Positions 53,284 to 61,118 of a stretch of 64,000 nt of DNA are shown piece after piece (positions within the stretch are counted from its first letter, which is position 1; the number at the start of each line of letters is the position of its first letter). This DNA comes from Thermoflexaceae bacterium. Its GTDB lineage: Bacteria; Chloroflexota; Dehalococcoidia; Tepidiformales; Tepidiformaceae. The position numbers and the translations under genes are program-made. The stretch lies in NCBI GenBank assembly GCA_015075555.1, contig JABTUD010000001.1:434001-498000 (forward strand), in the 5' to 3' direction. The notes beneath the pieces were generated by a model that was given only the letters and a program-made list of their open reading frames with translations, did no database searches and was not told the DNA's origin.

Positions 53284-54342
53284 ATGAAAGGCCTTGTGCT
53301 TGCGGGGGGAAAGGGCAGCCGTTTGCGCCCATTCACCTATTCGGGCGCCAAGCAGCTCGTGCCGATCGCGAACACGCCGGTGCTGCACTTCCCGGTGCGG
53401 CAACTCGTCGAGGCAGGCATCGACGAGATTGGCATCATCGTGGGGGACACCGGACAGCAGATCCGGGAGGCCATGGGCGACGGCGCGGCGTTCGGGGCGC
53501 GGTTCACCTACATCGCCCAGCCCGAGCCGCTGGGGATAGCGCACGCGGTCGGCATCGCGCGTCCGTTCCTGGGAGAAGAACCTTTCATCCTCTACCTTGG
53601 CGACAACGTGCTGAGCGGCGGGATCCTGGGCTTTGCGAGCCGGTTTGCCCGTTCGGGGGCGGGCGCGGGCGTGATCCTGAAGCGCGTCGCAGACCCGCGG
53701 GCCTTTGGCGTGGCCGAGATGGACGGCGAGCGCCTGTTGCGGGTGGTTGAGAAACCTGCAATCCCGCCTAGCGACCTCGCCGTCATTGGTGTCTATGCGT
53801 TCAGGCCGGCGGTATTCGATGTGATTGCCAGGCAGGCGCCAAGCCCCCGGGGGGAGTTCGAAATCGCCGACAGCATCAACGGCCTGCTCGCGGTCAGGAG
53901 CACGGTGGACGTGACCTTGACGGACGAATACTGGATTGACACGGGGAAGATGGAGGACATGCTCCATGCGAACCAGGTCATCCTTGAGGAGATGCCGGGC
54001 TGCATCGACGACAGCGCGATCGTGCAGGATTCGGCGATGGAGGGGGCGATCTCCATCGGCCCCGGCGCCGTGATCGAGGGGTGCCGCCTGGCGGGGCCAC
54101 TGGTGATTGGCGCGGACGCGCGGCTCAGAGGGTGCCTGGTTGGGCCCCATGTGGCAATTGGGGCGCGCTGCGAACTCACGAACGTGACAATCAGGAACTC
54201 GATCGTGATGGAGGACAGCGCGATTGCCGCCTGCCCCGAGGTCGCAGACTCCATGATTGGACGGTTCGTGCGCGTTGCCGGGGCCCCTGCGGGCGCCCGC
54301 CTGACCCTGGGCGACCATTCGCGCATGGAAGCAGCCGAATGA
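53284..54342 (+). CDS. rfbA: glucose-1-phosphate thymidylyltransferase, long form
   Basis: Makes dTDP-glucose (or another NDP-sugar) from glucose-1-P, 352 residues. The nucleotidyltransferase domain opens LVLAGGKGSRLRPFTY (4-19), followed by FILYLGDNVLSGG and KPAIPPSDLAVIGVY. The C-terminal 100 residues form a left-handed beta-helix of hexapeptide repeats (DSAIVQDSAMEGAISIGPG). This long form is common in actinobacterial and chloroflexal antibiotic- and surface-sugar clusters. The ATG is set by the -10 box; the open frame further upstream is ignored. It overlaps rfbB by 4 bp. Confidence 0.92.
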   Translation: MKGLVLAGGKGSRLRPFTYSGAKQLVPIANTPVLHFPVRQLVEAGIDEIGIIVGDTGQQIREAMGDGAAFGARFTYIAQPEPLGIAHAVGIARPFLGEEPFILYLGDNVLSGGILGFASRFARSGAGAGVILKRVADPRAFGVAEMDGERLLRVVEKPAIPPSDLAVIGVYAFRPAVFDVIARQAPSPRGEFEIADSINGLLAVRSTVDVTLTDEYWIDTGKMEDMLHANQVILEEMPGCIDDSAIVQDSAMEGAISIGPGAVIEGCRLAGPLVIGADARLRGCLVGPHVAIGARCELTNVTIRNSIVMEDSAIAACPEVADSMIGRFVRVAGAPAGARLTLGDHSRMEAAE

Positions 54343-55355
54343 GGGTGCTGGTGACGGGAGGCTGCGGATTCATTGGCAGCCACGTGGTTAGGGCGCTGCT
54401 CGCCGAAGGCCACACTGTCACGAATCTCGACGCGCTCACGTATGCTGCGAACCCGGCGAATCTCGCCACGGTCGCCTCTCACGCGCATTACCGGTTCGTG
54501 CACGGCGACATCTGTGACGTCCCGCTGGTGCGGGACCTGGTCGCAGAGGCCGACACCGTGCTCAACTTCGCTGCCGAGACCCATGTCGACCGCTCGCTGC
54601 TCGACCCGGGCGTATTCGTGCGGACGGATGTGGAGGGCGTGGTGACGCTCCTGGAAGCGGTGCGAACGACCCGGGACGTCATGCTGGTGCACATGTCGAC
54701 CGACGAGGTGTTCGGGTCGCTGCCCGCCGGGATGGAGGCAGCCGAGGAAGCGCCTTTCGCCCCCACCAGCCCGTATTCCGCGAGCAAGGCGGCAGCCGAA
54801 CTGCAGATTCGCGCCTATGCAGAAACCTATCACCTGCCGGTGACCGTGATGCGCTCGTGCAACGTCTACGGACCAAATCAGCACATCGAGAAGTTCATCC
54901 CGCTCTTCATTACGCGGGCGCTCGCCGGGGCGCCGCTGCCGCTCTATGGCGATGGGCTGCAGGAGCGCGAATGGATCTATGTGGACGACCTGGTGGCGGC
55001 GGTACGGGTCGTGCTCGCCGGGCTGCCGCGCGCGCCCGGAGTGCACGCAATCCATATCGGCACGGGAGAGCGGCTTCCAAACCGGGCCGTCGCGGAGACG
55101 ATCTGCCGCCTGGCGGGCGGCAATGAATCGCTCATCCAGCGGGTCGGCGATCGCCCGGGCCACGACCGGCGGTATGCGCTCGACAGCGGTCGCCTGCGCG
55201 CGCGGGGCTGGACGCCGGCCGTCGCGATCAAGGAGGGGCTGGCACTCACCGTTCGCTGGTACGCTGAGAACGCAGCAGCGTGGGAGCCGGCCCAGGGGGC
55301 GGAGTTCCGCGAGTATTTCCAGCGCCAGTATGGGGAACGGCTGGGGGCTGGCTGA
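54339..55355 (+). CDS. rfbB: dTDP-glucose 4,6-dehydratase
   Basis: Converts dTDP-glucose to dTDP-4-dehydro-6-deoxyglucose, 338 residues from ATG 54339. The NAD loop is TGGCGFIGSH (6-15). The catalytic Thr-Asp-Glu triad is STDEVFG (T121, D122, E123) and the Tyr/Lys pair is Y146 and K150. Substrate elements YGPNQHIEKFIP and DGLQEREWIYVDD fit RmlB. Neither rmlC nor rmlD is present, so the final 6-deoxy sugar cannot be assigned to L-rhamnose from this window. Confidence 0.93.
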   Translation: MRVLVTGGCGFIGSHVVRALLAEGHTVTNLDALTYAANPANLATVASHAHYRFVHGDICDVPLVRDLVAEADTVLNFAAETHVDRSLLDPGVFVRTDVEGVVTLLEAVRTTRDVMLVHMSTDEVFGSLPAGMEAAEEAPFAPTSPYSASKAAAELQIRAYAETYHLPVTVMRSCNVYGPNQHIEKFIPLFITRALAGAPLPLYGDGLQEREWIYVDDLVAAVRVVLAGLPRAPGVHAIHIGTGERLPNRAVAETICRLAGGNESLIQRVGDRPGHDRRYALDSGRLRARGWTPAVAIKEGLALTVRWYAENAAAWEPAQGAEFREYFQRQYGERLGAG

Positions 55356-55404
55356 GCGAGGGGCCGGGTTCCTGGCTTGCCCTGGAGCGGCTGCGCAGCC
55401 GACG

Positions 55405-56046
55405 ATGGTGAACGTGAACGCGGAGGACGGTCTGACGGGGCTCATCCTGGCCGGGGGCAAGAGCACCCGCTTCGGTTCGGACAAGGCCTCGGCACTGGTG
55501 GCTGGAAGGCCGATGCTGCAGTGGGTGACCGACGCTCTTTCGGGAGATTGCGAGCGGCTGGTAATTGTCCGGGCGGCAGGGCAGATACTGCCACCGCTTG
55601 AGATCCATTGCGCGGCGAGCGTGGTTGAGGACCGTTGGGAGGCGCGCGGGCCGCTGGCCGGGCTGGCGAGCGGATTCCCGGTGGTTGAGACTGAGTACTG
55701 CTTCGCCACCTCGTGCGATGCACCCCTGGTGCAACCTGACCTGATACGCGCGCTGGCGAGGCTGGCGCGGGGCCACGACATCGCGCTCGTGGAGGCTGGC
55801 GGCCGCCTTAACCCGCTGATGGCCGTATATCGGCCCGCAACGTGCCTTCCGGCGTTCGAACAGGCTGTGGAACGGAGCGACCTGAAGATCACGGTCGCAT
55901 TCGCGGGGCTCGACGTGGTTGTGATGGAAGAAGCCTGCGCCCGGACATTCGACCCCGGGCTGCTCAGCCTGGTGAACGCCAACCGCCCGGAGGCGTTAGC
56001 GGAAGTAGAGTCGCTGCTGAGCAACCGCCCGGTGCAGGCTCAATGA
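55405..56046 (+). CDS. mobA: molybdenum cofactor guanylyltransferase
   Basis: Attaches GMP to molybdopterin to make the bis-MGD cofactor, 213 residues. The NTP-binding loop is LILAGGKSTRFGSDKA (about 12-27), followed by ATSCDAPLVQPDLI and RLNPLMAVY. It begins 49 bp after rfbB. The 3' end overlaps the convergent carbonic anhydrase gene by 7 bp. Together with mogA it implies a molybdoenzyme encoded elsewhere. Confidence 0.88.
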   Translation: MVNVNAEDGLTGLILAGGKSTRFGSDKASALVAGRPMLQWVTDALSGDCERLVIVRAAGQILPPLEIHCAASVVEDRWEARGPLAGLASGFPVVETEYCFATSCDAPLVQPDLIRALARLARGHDIALVEAGGRLNPLMAVYRPATCLPAFEQAVERSDLKITVAFAGLDVVVMEEACARTFDPGLLSLVNANRPEALAEVESLLSNRPVQAQ

Positions 56047-57128
56047 CCGGAACCGGCGCCGGGCGCGCCCGCTGTGGAGTGACCCCCGGTTGCCCCTGGC
56101 CGGGTTTGGCCGGATGAGCCCGCGTGGCCTCCACCGGACGCCTGAAGGTATCCATCAGCGAACTCGTGGTTCACGTGAAGGACCCCTTCGTTGAGGGTCG
56201 CGAACGGGTAGTCCGCCGTGATGGCGGGAAGCGCATCCGCGTCTGCCTGTGCGGACACGGTCTTGCCTGCGGGCACGTAGCGCCCGTCGGCAATGGTGAC
56301 GCCGATGACCCTGGCGCCCGGCTCGATGACCACGTTCTTGCCAACCACAGCCTTGAAGACGAGCGCCTGCATGCCGACGAAGGTGTTATCGCCGACGGCA
56401 GCGGGGCCGTGCACCTGGGACTGGTGGGCCAGGGAGACGTTGGCGCCAATGTAGACGGCGTACTTCTCGCCGCCGACGGAAACCAGGTTCTTCTCAACGA
56501 GCTTGCCCTGGGCGAACGTCTCAAGTGCGTGCAGCATGACGAAGTCCTGGACGTTCGACCCATCGCCGATGTGGATGGGCTGGCCCTCATCGCCGCGGAT
56601 GCTGGCGAAGGGCGCCACGAAGACCCCGCTCCCAATGACAACGTGGCCAATGACAGAGGCCATTGGGTCGACATAGGTCCCGCCGCCAACCACCGGGGAT
56701 TCGAGGGTTGGGTTGAACGAGGCGGCAACATTCGAACGAAGCTCCGCCGCAGCGGGTGCCTGGGCGGGCGGGGTCGCGGCTTCGCCGCCTGACCTTGACT
56801 GGAAGACCAGGTATCCGGCCAGCAGGAGCACGGCGAGGATGAGCGCCCCGTTCATGAGCTGCTGATGTGTCCATGTGTTGACAGCCATGATGTGGGGCAG
56901 CTTCGGCAGGTCGAAGGCGAAGCGAAGGGTCAGGCCGCCTTCAGCACGGCGCTCGACGCCGAGGGCGGGGTCCGGGACACCGGGACTAATGGGAACAATG
57001 CGGGGCCCCTGGGCGTCATCGAACAGCGCTTCGGGTTCGGGCAATCGCTCGGCTGCATCCGCCATGGCGGGGGCGCTCCTCTGGTGGTCTCCGAAACAGG
57101 TATCGGCAGCATCGGCCGGCGGGTGCAT
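56040..57128 (-). CDS. membrane-anchored gamma-class carbonic anhydrase (Cam type)
   Basis: Interconverts CO2 and bicarbonate. The 362-residue protein has a cytoplasmic N-terminus (1-90), one membrane segment (about 93-110), then an extracytoplasmic left-handed beta-helix of hexapeptide repeats (about 145-290). The active site matches Methanosarcina Cam: zinc ligands H200, H235 and H240, with R178, D180, E181, Q194, D195 and E203 at the expected spacings. E181 and E203 align with the proton-shuttle pair (Glu62, Glu84) that CcmM-like proteins lack. A His/Gly-rich tail ends the protein. ATG 57063-57065 is an alternative start. Confidence 0.9.
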   Translation of the reverse strand: MHPPADAADTCFGDHQRSAPAMADAAERLPEPEALFDDAQGPRIVPISPGVPDPALGVERRAEGGLTLRFAFDLPKLPHIMAVNTWTHQQLMNGALILAVLLLAGYLVFQSRSGGEAATPPAQAPAAAELRSNVAASFNPTLESPVVGGGTYVDPMASVIGHVVIGSGVFVAPFASIRGDEGQPIHIGDGSNVQDFVMLHALETFAQGKLVEKNLVSVGGEKYAVYIGANVSLAHQSQVHGPAAVGDNTFVGMQALVFKAVVGKNVVIEPGARVIGVTIADGRYVPAGKTVSAQADADALPAITADYPFATLNEGVLHVNHEFADGYLQASGGGHAGSSGQTRPGATGGHSTAGAPGAGSGH

Positions 57129-57192
57129 CGGGCAGATTCCCTACGGGGCAGTACCGGCCAAGACCACGGTCGCGGGGTGAAGAGGGCGTTGG

Positions 57193-57220
57193 TTGACACC
57201 CCTACCCGGCACCCTATGAT
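57193..57220 (+). promoter_or_regulatory. promoter of the MoxR-like gene
   Basis: TTGACA (57193-57198), a 16-bp spacer and TATGAT (57215-57220); nearly consensus. Transcription from about 57227 gives a leader of roughly 93 nt. Confidence 0.75.
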
Positions 57221-57319
57221 CGAAGGACGGGCCGGGCGAAAGCGAACCGTCATCGGCCGCAAAACCGAGATGACCCCCCGCTCTCCCAAGGGGAGTGGCT
57301 GGTGGAGAGGTGGCAGGTA

Positions 57320-58720
57320 GTGACAACCCTTGAACGGCCGCGCACCGTCGGCGAACTGAAGGCTTCCGGCTACAGGGTGCTCCCCGTACGCGAGGAGATG
57401 AGGAAGAACCTCATCGCGAAGATCCGCAGGGGAGAAGATCTTTTCCCCGGGATCTTCGGGTACGAGGAGACGGTCGCGCCGCACATCGTGAACGCCATTC
57501 TTGCGGGGCAGGACATCATCTTCCTGGGCGAGCGCGGGCAGGCGAAGTCGCGCATCATTCGCTCGCTCACATCGCTGCTGGACGAAGCGACGCCCGTGCT
57601 GAAGGGCTGCGAGATCCCGGAGAACCCATTTGCGCCGATAACGCGGGCGGGGCGCGACATCATCGCCGAGCGGGGTGACGATGCCGAGCTTGACTGGCTT
57701 TCGCGCGAGGACCGGTACGGCGAGAAGCTGGCGACGCCGGACATCACAATTGCGGACCTGATCGGCGAGGTGGACCCGATCAAGGTGGCCGAGGGGAAGT
57801 ACCTCTCGGACGAGCTCACCATCCACTACGGCCTCATCCCGCGGACGAATCGCGGGCTCTTCTGTATTAACGAGCTGCCAGACCTCGCGGAGCGGATCCA
57901 GGTGGGACTGCTGAACATCCTGGAGGAGCGCGATGTGCAAATCCGCGGGTACCGCATCAGGCTGCCGCTCGACGTGGTGGTGGTGGCGAGCGCGAACCCC
58001 GAGGATTACACGAACCGGGGCCGGATCATCACGCCGCTCAAGGACCGTTACGGGGCACAGATCCGCACGCACTATCCGCTCAAGATCGAACACGAGATCG
58101 GCATCATGGATGCCGAGCATCACCCTGTCCCGGCCGACTTCAACGTGGTTGTGCCCGCGTACATGAAGGAGGTAATCGCCGAGATAAGCCGCCTGGCCCG
58201 CCGAAGCCCCGATGTGAATCAGCGTTCGGGCGTGAGCGTGCGCGCCAGCATAGCGAACTACGAGAGCCTGCTCGCGAACGCGCTCAGGCGCTCGATCGTG
58301 ACCCACGAAGAGGTGATCGTCCCACGCGTGAGCGACCTGCAGTACATCGTGCCCACCCTTTCGGGCAAGGTTGAGTTTGAGACCGTGGAGGAAGGGCGCG
58401 AGGACCAGATCATCGAGAAGCTGATACAGAATGCCGTGGTGGCGGTGTTCAACCGCCACTACAACCTGGGCGAGCTGGAAACCGTTGTGGCGCGTTTCAA
58501 GGCGGGAACGGCGGTCGAAGTCGGCGAAGGCCTGGCCAGCGAGCAGTACACAAGGCTGGCGCAACAGATAGACGGGCTCGGTGTGGCTGTGCAGAAGGTC
58601 GCTCCCTCGGCATCGGCGCCCGAGACGGCGGCGGCGGTGGAGTTCATCCTTGAGGGCCTGCACCTGAACAAGCGGCTGAACAAGGACCGCGTGGGCGGCA
58701 AGATCCAGTACCGGGGATGA
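57320..58720 (+). CDS. MoxR/magnesium chelatase-like AAA+ ATPase
   Basis: A 466-residue AAA+ protein from GTG 57320, with GGTGGAGAGG about 9 nt upstream; GTG 57302 would add six residues. Walker A is variant (GERGQAKSR), Walker B-like region is RGLFCINELPDL, and LLNILEERDVQIRGYRIRLPLDVVVVASANPEDYTNRG holds the sensor/insertion elements typical of MoxR/BchI-type ATPases. These usually work with a VWA-domain protein to mature or remodel other proteins. No VWA gene is adjacent, which is unusual. The gene is divergent from the carbonic anhydrase gene. Confidence 0.85.
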   Translation: MTTLERPRTVGELKASGYRVLPVREEMRKNLIAKIRRGEDLFPGIFGYEETVAPHIVNAILAGQDIIFLGERGQAKSRIIRSLTSLLDEATPVLKGCEIPENPFAPITRAGRDIIAERGDDAELDWLSREDRYGEKLATPDITIADLIGEVDPIKVAEGKYLSDELTIHYGLIPRTNRGLFCINELPDLAERIQVGLLNILEERDVQIRGYRIRLPLDVVVVASANPEDYTNRGRIITPLKDRYGAQIRTHYPLKIEHEIGIMDAEHHPVPADFNVVVPAYMKEVIAEISRLARRSPDVNQRSGVSVRASIANYESLLANALRRSIVTHEEVIVPRVSDLQYIVPTLSGKVEFETVEEGREDQIIEKLIQNAVVAVFNRHYNLGELETVVARFKAGTAVEVGEGLASEQYTRLAQQIDGLGVAVQKVAPSASAPETAAAVEFILEGLHLNKRLNKDRVGGKIQYRG

Positions 58721-59268
58721 GCTGGAGGATTGAGCGGCTGACAACGGATGGCCCCCTCTTCGAGGGGGCCATTGATGTCTACTCACGCGCCTTCGCCGAG
58801 CCGCCCTACAGCGACCCTGGCCGCGGCGACGAGATCCGGTCGCGAATGGTTGAGGTCCACTGCCTGCGCCAGGGGTACCGGGCGTTTTGCGCGGTCGAAC
58901 GCGAAGGGCGCGTGGTAGGGATGATCTACGGATACCATGGCCTGCCGGGGCAGTGGTGGCACGACACGGTGGGCGCGGCGCTCTCGGAAGAAGCTGCCGG
59001 CCGGTGGCTGTCAGACTCGTATGAGGTGGTGGAGGTCGCAGTTGCTCCCGAGAGCCAGGGCCAGGGGATCGGCGCTGCCCTGGTCAGGGACCTGCTCGAT
59101 GGACTTCCGGAGGCCACGGCAGTGCTCAGCACGCGAACGGACAGCCGGGCGCACGTGCTCTACGGGCGCCTGGGATTCGAGGTGGTGACGACCATGCGAT
59201 TTGCTCCGAGAGGAGCGCCCTTCTACGTGATGGGGCTTGATCTTCGCCCCGGCAAATCAGGGAGATGA
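58717..59268 (+). CDS. GNAT-family N-acetyltransferase
   Basis: A 183-residue acetyltransferase. The acetyl-CoA motif is VEVAVAPESQGQGIGAALVRDLLDG (about 105-129), and the late ARVLYGRLGFEVV-type segment (SRAHVLYGRLGFEVV) is typical of the fold. It overlaps the MoxR-like stop by 4 bp (ATGA) and the next gene start likewise, so it belongs to the moxR-GNAT-methyltransferase operon. Substrate unknown. Confidence 0.87.
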   Translation: MSWRIERLTTDGPLFEGAIDVYSRAFAEPPYSDPGRGDEIRSRMVEVHCLRQGYRAFCAVEREGRVVGMIYGYHGLPGQWWHDTVGAALSEEAAGRWLSDSYEVVEVAVAPESQGQGIGAALVRDLLDGLPEATAVLSTRTDSRAHVLYGRLGFEVVTTMRFAPRGAPFYVMGLDLRPGKSGR

Positions 59269-60038
59269 CCAGGGGCGCCTGGAATCCGGACCAGTACCTG
59301 CGCTTCCGCGCCGAGCGCAGCAGGCCCTTCTTCGACCTGCTGGCACTGGTGGCACCGTGCCCGGGCGGGAGAGCAGCCGACCTTGGCTGCGGCACGGGCG
59401 AGCTCACGCCGGCCCTGCACCGGGCGACAGGGGCAGCGGAGACGGTAGGTATCGACAACTCGGAGACGATGCTGGCAAAGAGCGCGGCCCACGCCGGGGA
59501 CGGCGTCCGTTTCGAGCTCGCCAACATCGAGACTTTCGAGCCCCGGGACCCGCTGGACGTGGTCTTTTCGAACGCGGCGCTCCACTGGGTAGATGACCAT
59601 CGCGCGCTGTTTTCGCGGCTTGCCGCGATGCTGAAGGAAGGGGGCCAGCTGGCGGTGCAGGTCCCCGCCAATCACGGCCACCCGTCGCACACGGTTGCGG
59701 ACGAGGTTGCGTGCGAGGAGCCGTTCGCAAGCGCCCTGGGCGGCTATCGGCGGGGCGTTCCCGTGGAAGAGCCGGAGTGGTACGCCGGGCTGTTTGACAG
59801 TCTCGGGTTCAGGGAGCAATCGGTTCGGCTCCAGGTGTACGTTCACCATCTGCCGGCCCGCGCCGACGTCATTGAATGGACGCGTGGAACGTTGCTAACC
59901 GATTACGAGAAGAGGCTGGCGCCAGGCCTGTTCGAAGCCTTCCTTGTCCGCTATCGCGAGCGCCTCTTACCACTTCTGAGCGAGGCGGAGCCGTTCTACT
60001 ACCCGTTCAAGCGCATCCTGATGTGGGCGCGGAAGTAG
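59265..60038 (+). CDS. class I SAM methyltransferase, trans-aconitate methyltransferase-like
   Basis: A 257-residue methyltransferase. The opening WNPDQYLRFRAERSRPFFDLL is characteristic of Tam (trans-aconitate 2-methyltransferase). SAM motif I is AADLGCGTGELT, and SNAALHWVDDH is the motif IV region of this group. Tam esterifies trans-aconitate, an inhibitor of the citric acid cycle. The family also includes methyltransferases with other substrates. Last gene of the short operon starting at 57320. Confidence 0.85.
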   Translation: MTRGAWNPDQYLRFRAERSRPFFDLLALVAPCPGGRAADLGCGTGELTPALHRATGAAETVGIDNSETMLAKSAAHAGDGVRFELANIETFEPRDPLDVVFSNAALHWVDDHRALFSRLAAMLKEGGQLAVQVPANHGHPSHTVADEVACEEPFASALGGYRRGVPVEEPEWYAGLFDSLGFREQSVRLQVYVHHLPARADVIEWTRGTLLTDYEKRLAPGLFEAFLVRYRERLLPLLSEAEPFYYPFKRILMWARK

Positions 60039-60059
60039 GCAGCGCGCGGTCACGTTCCC

Positions 60060-61004
60060 TCAGTAGGGCTGGTCCTGCTCGAAGATGCGGCGGGGATTAT
60101 CGACCGTGAGCCTGCGGATATCGGTTTCGCTCACGCCGCGCTCACGGAGCATCGGAAGCACGTCGAGCGGGATGTGGGTGTAGTTCCACTTCGGCAGCAC
60201 GGTTTCGGGGATCCCGGGCGGGATCATGTCGATGTGACATGAGGCGTCGTGGGAGAGGGTGATCCTGTCCGCGTAGCCCTTCTCGACCAGGGCGGCGATC
60301 ATTTCGGCGCGCTGCTCGGAGGTGCGCGGCGCGGGGAGGCCAATCCTGTCCATCCCGCAGTAGGCGCCCGACTGGACAATCTGCTCCAGGTAGGAGAGGT
60401 CATCCGAGTCATCGGAGTGGCCAATCACAACGCGGTTGAGGTCGACCCCTTCCTCTTTGAACACCCGGACCTGGTCGAGGCCGGTGCGGCCGGCCGCGTA
60501 CGTATGGGTACAGATGGGGACACCGGTGGCACGGTGCGCTTTCGCCGAGGCCCGGAGCACACGCTCGTTCATGGGGTGCATCTCGGGTTCTGTGGCGCAC
60601 TTGATGACGTTGGCGCGCACGCCCGAGCGGCCGATTCCCTCGGTGATGTCGCGCACGAACAGGTCAACCATCTCCTGGTCGGGCCGGTGGTGGAAGTAGA
60701 AGGGGACCTGGTAGTAGAGGCCGGTGGCCACGATGATCTGCATCCCAGAGCGCCGGGCCGCTTCGGCGATAAAGGCAGGGTCGCGGCCGAGGTCGATTGG
60801 CGTCAGGTCCACCATTGTGCGGATGCCGGCCTCACAGGCCCTGACGAGGCGGGCGACGGCGTTTTCCATCTGGGCAGCGCGGTCGAAGAGCTCGGGGTAC
60901 TGCTGGTACATGGGCGGCCAGAGGACGAGGACATGCTCGTGCATGAGAGTGAAGCCCATGTCGGCGGTACTAAGCGGCCCTGTTGCGGACTGGATGATCG
61001 CCAC
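60060..61004 (-). CDS. phosphotriesterase-family metal-dependent hydrolase
   Basis: A 314-residue amidohydrolase-superfamily TIM barrel. All six binuclear metal ligands of the PTE family are visible: H22 and H24 (MHEH), carbamylated-lysine candidate K136, H168, H197 and D254. The family contains lactonases (PLL), organophosphate hydrolases and proteins of unknown substrate; lactonase activity is the commonest. The start is GTG 61004, with CGAGG 9 nt upstream. It follows the GT2 gene on the same strand with a terminator-like hairpin between. Confidence 0.88.
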   Translation of the reverse strand: MAIIQSATGPLSTADMGFTLMHEHVLVLWPPMYQQYPELFDRAAQMENAVARLVRACEAGIRTMVDLTPIDLGRDPAFIAEAARRSGMQIIVATGLYYQVPFYFHHRPDQEMVDLFVRDITEGIGRSGVRANVIKCATEPEMHPMNERVLRASAKAHRATGVPICTHTYAAGRTGLDQVRVFKEEGVDLNRVVIGHSDDSDDLSYLEQIVQSGAYCGMDRIGLPAPRTSEQRAEMIAALVEKGYADRITLSHDASCHIDMIPPGIPETVLPKWNYTHIPLDVLPMLRERGVSETDIRRLTVDNPRRIFEQDQPY

Positions 61005-61063
61005 TTGCTACACCTCGGGAAGGTTGGCCACAACATAGCGGCCTCCGCGCCCGGGCGAAAGCA

Positions 61064-61092
61064 GGGGCCCGACTCACGGTGAACCGGGCCCC
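61064..61092 (-). terminator. weak terminator after the GT2 gene
   Basis: A stem of 8 bp (GGGGCCCG 61064-61071 with CGGGCCCC 61085-61092) lies 27 bp beyond the stop of the GT2 gene on the minus strand. The following T-run is short (TGCTTTC), so read-through is likely. Confidence 0.45.
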
Positions 61093-61118
61093 GGTTATGG
61101 AGTGTGGCAGGGCGTGGA

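Noticed and set aside
53793-56024. A 743-codon minus-strand frame opposite rfbA, rfbB and mobA
   Set aside because: It has Ser/Arg/Pro-rich content without domains and runs antisense to well-conserved plus-strand genes.
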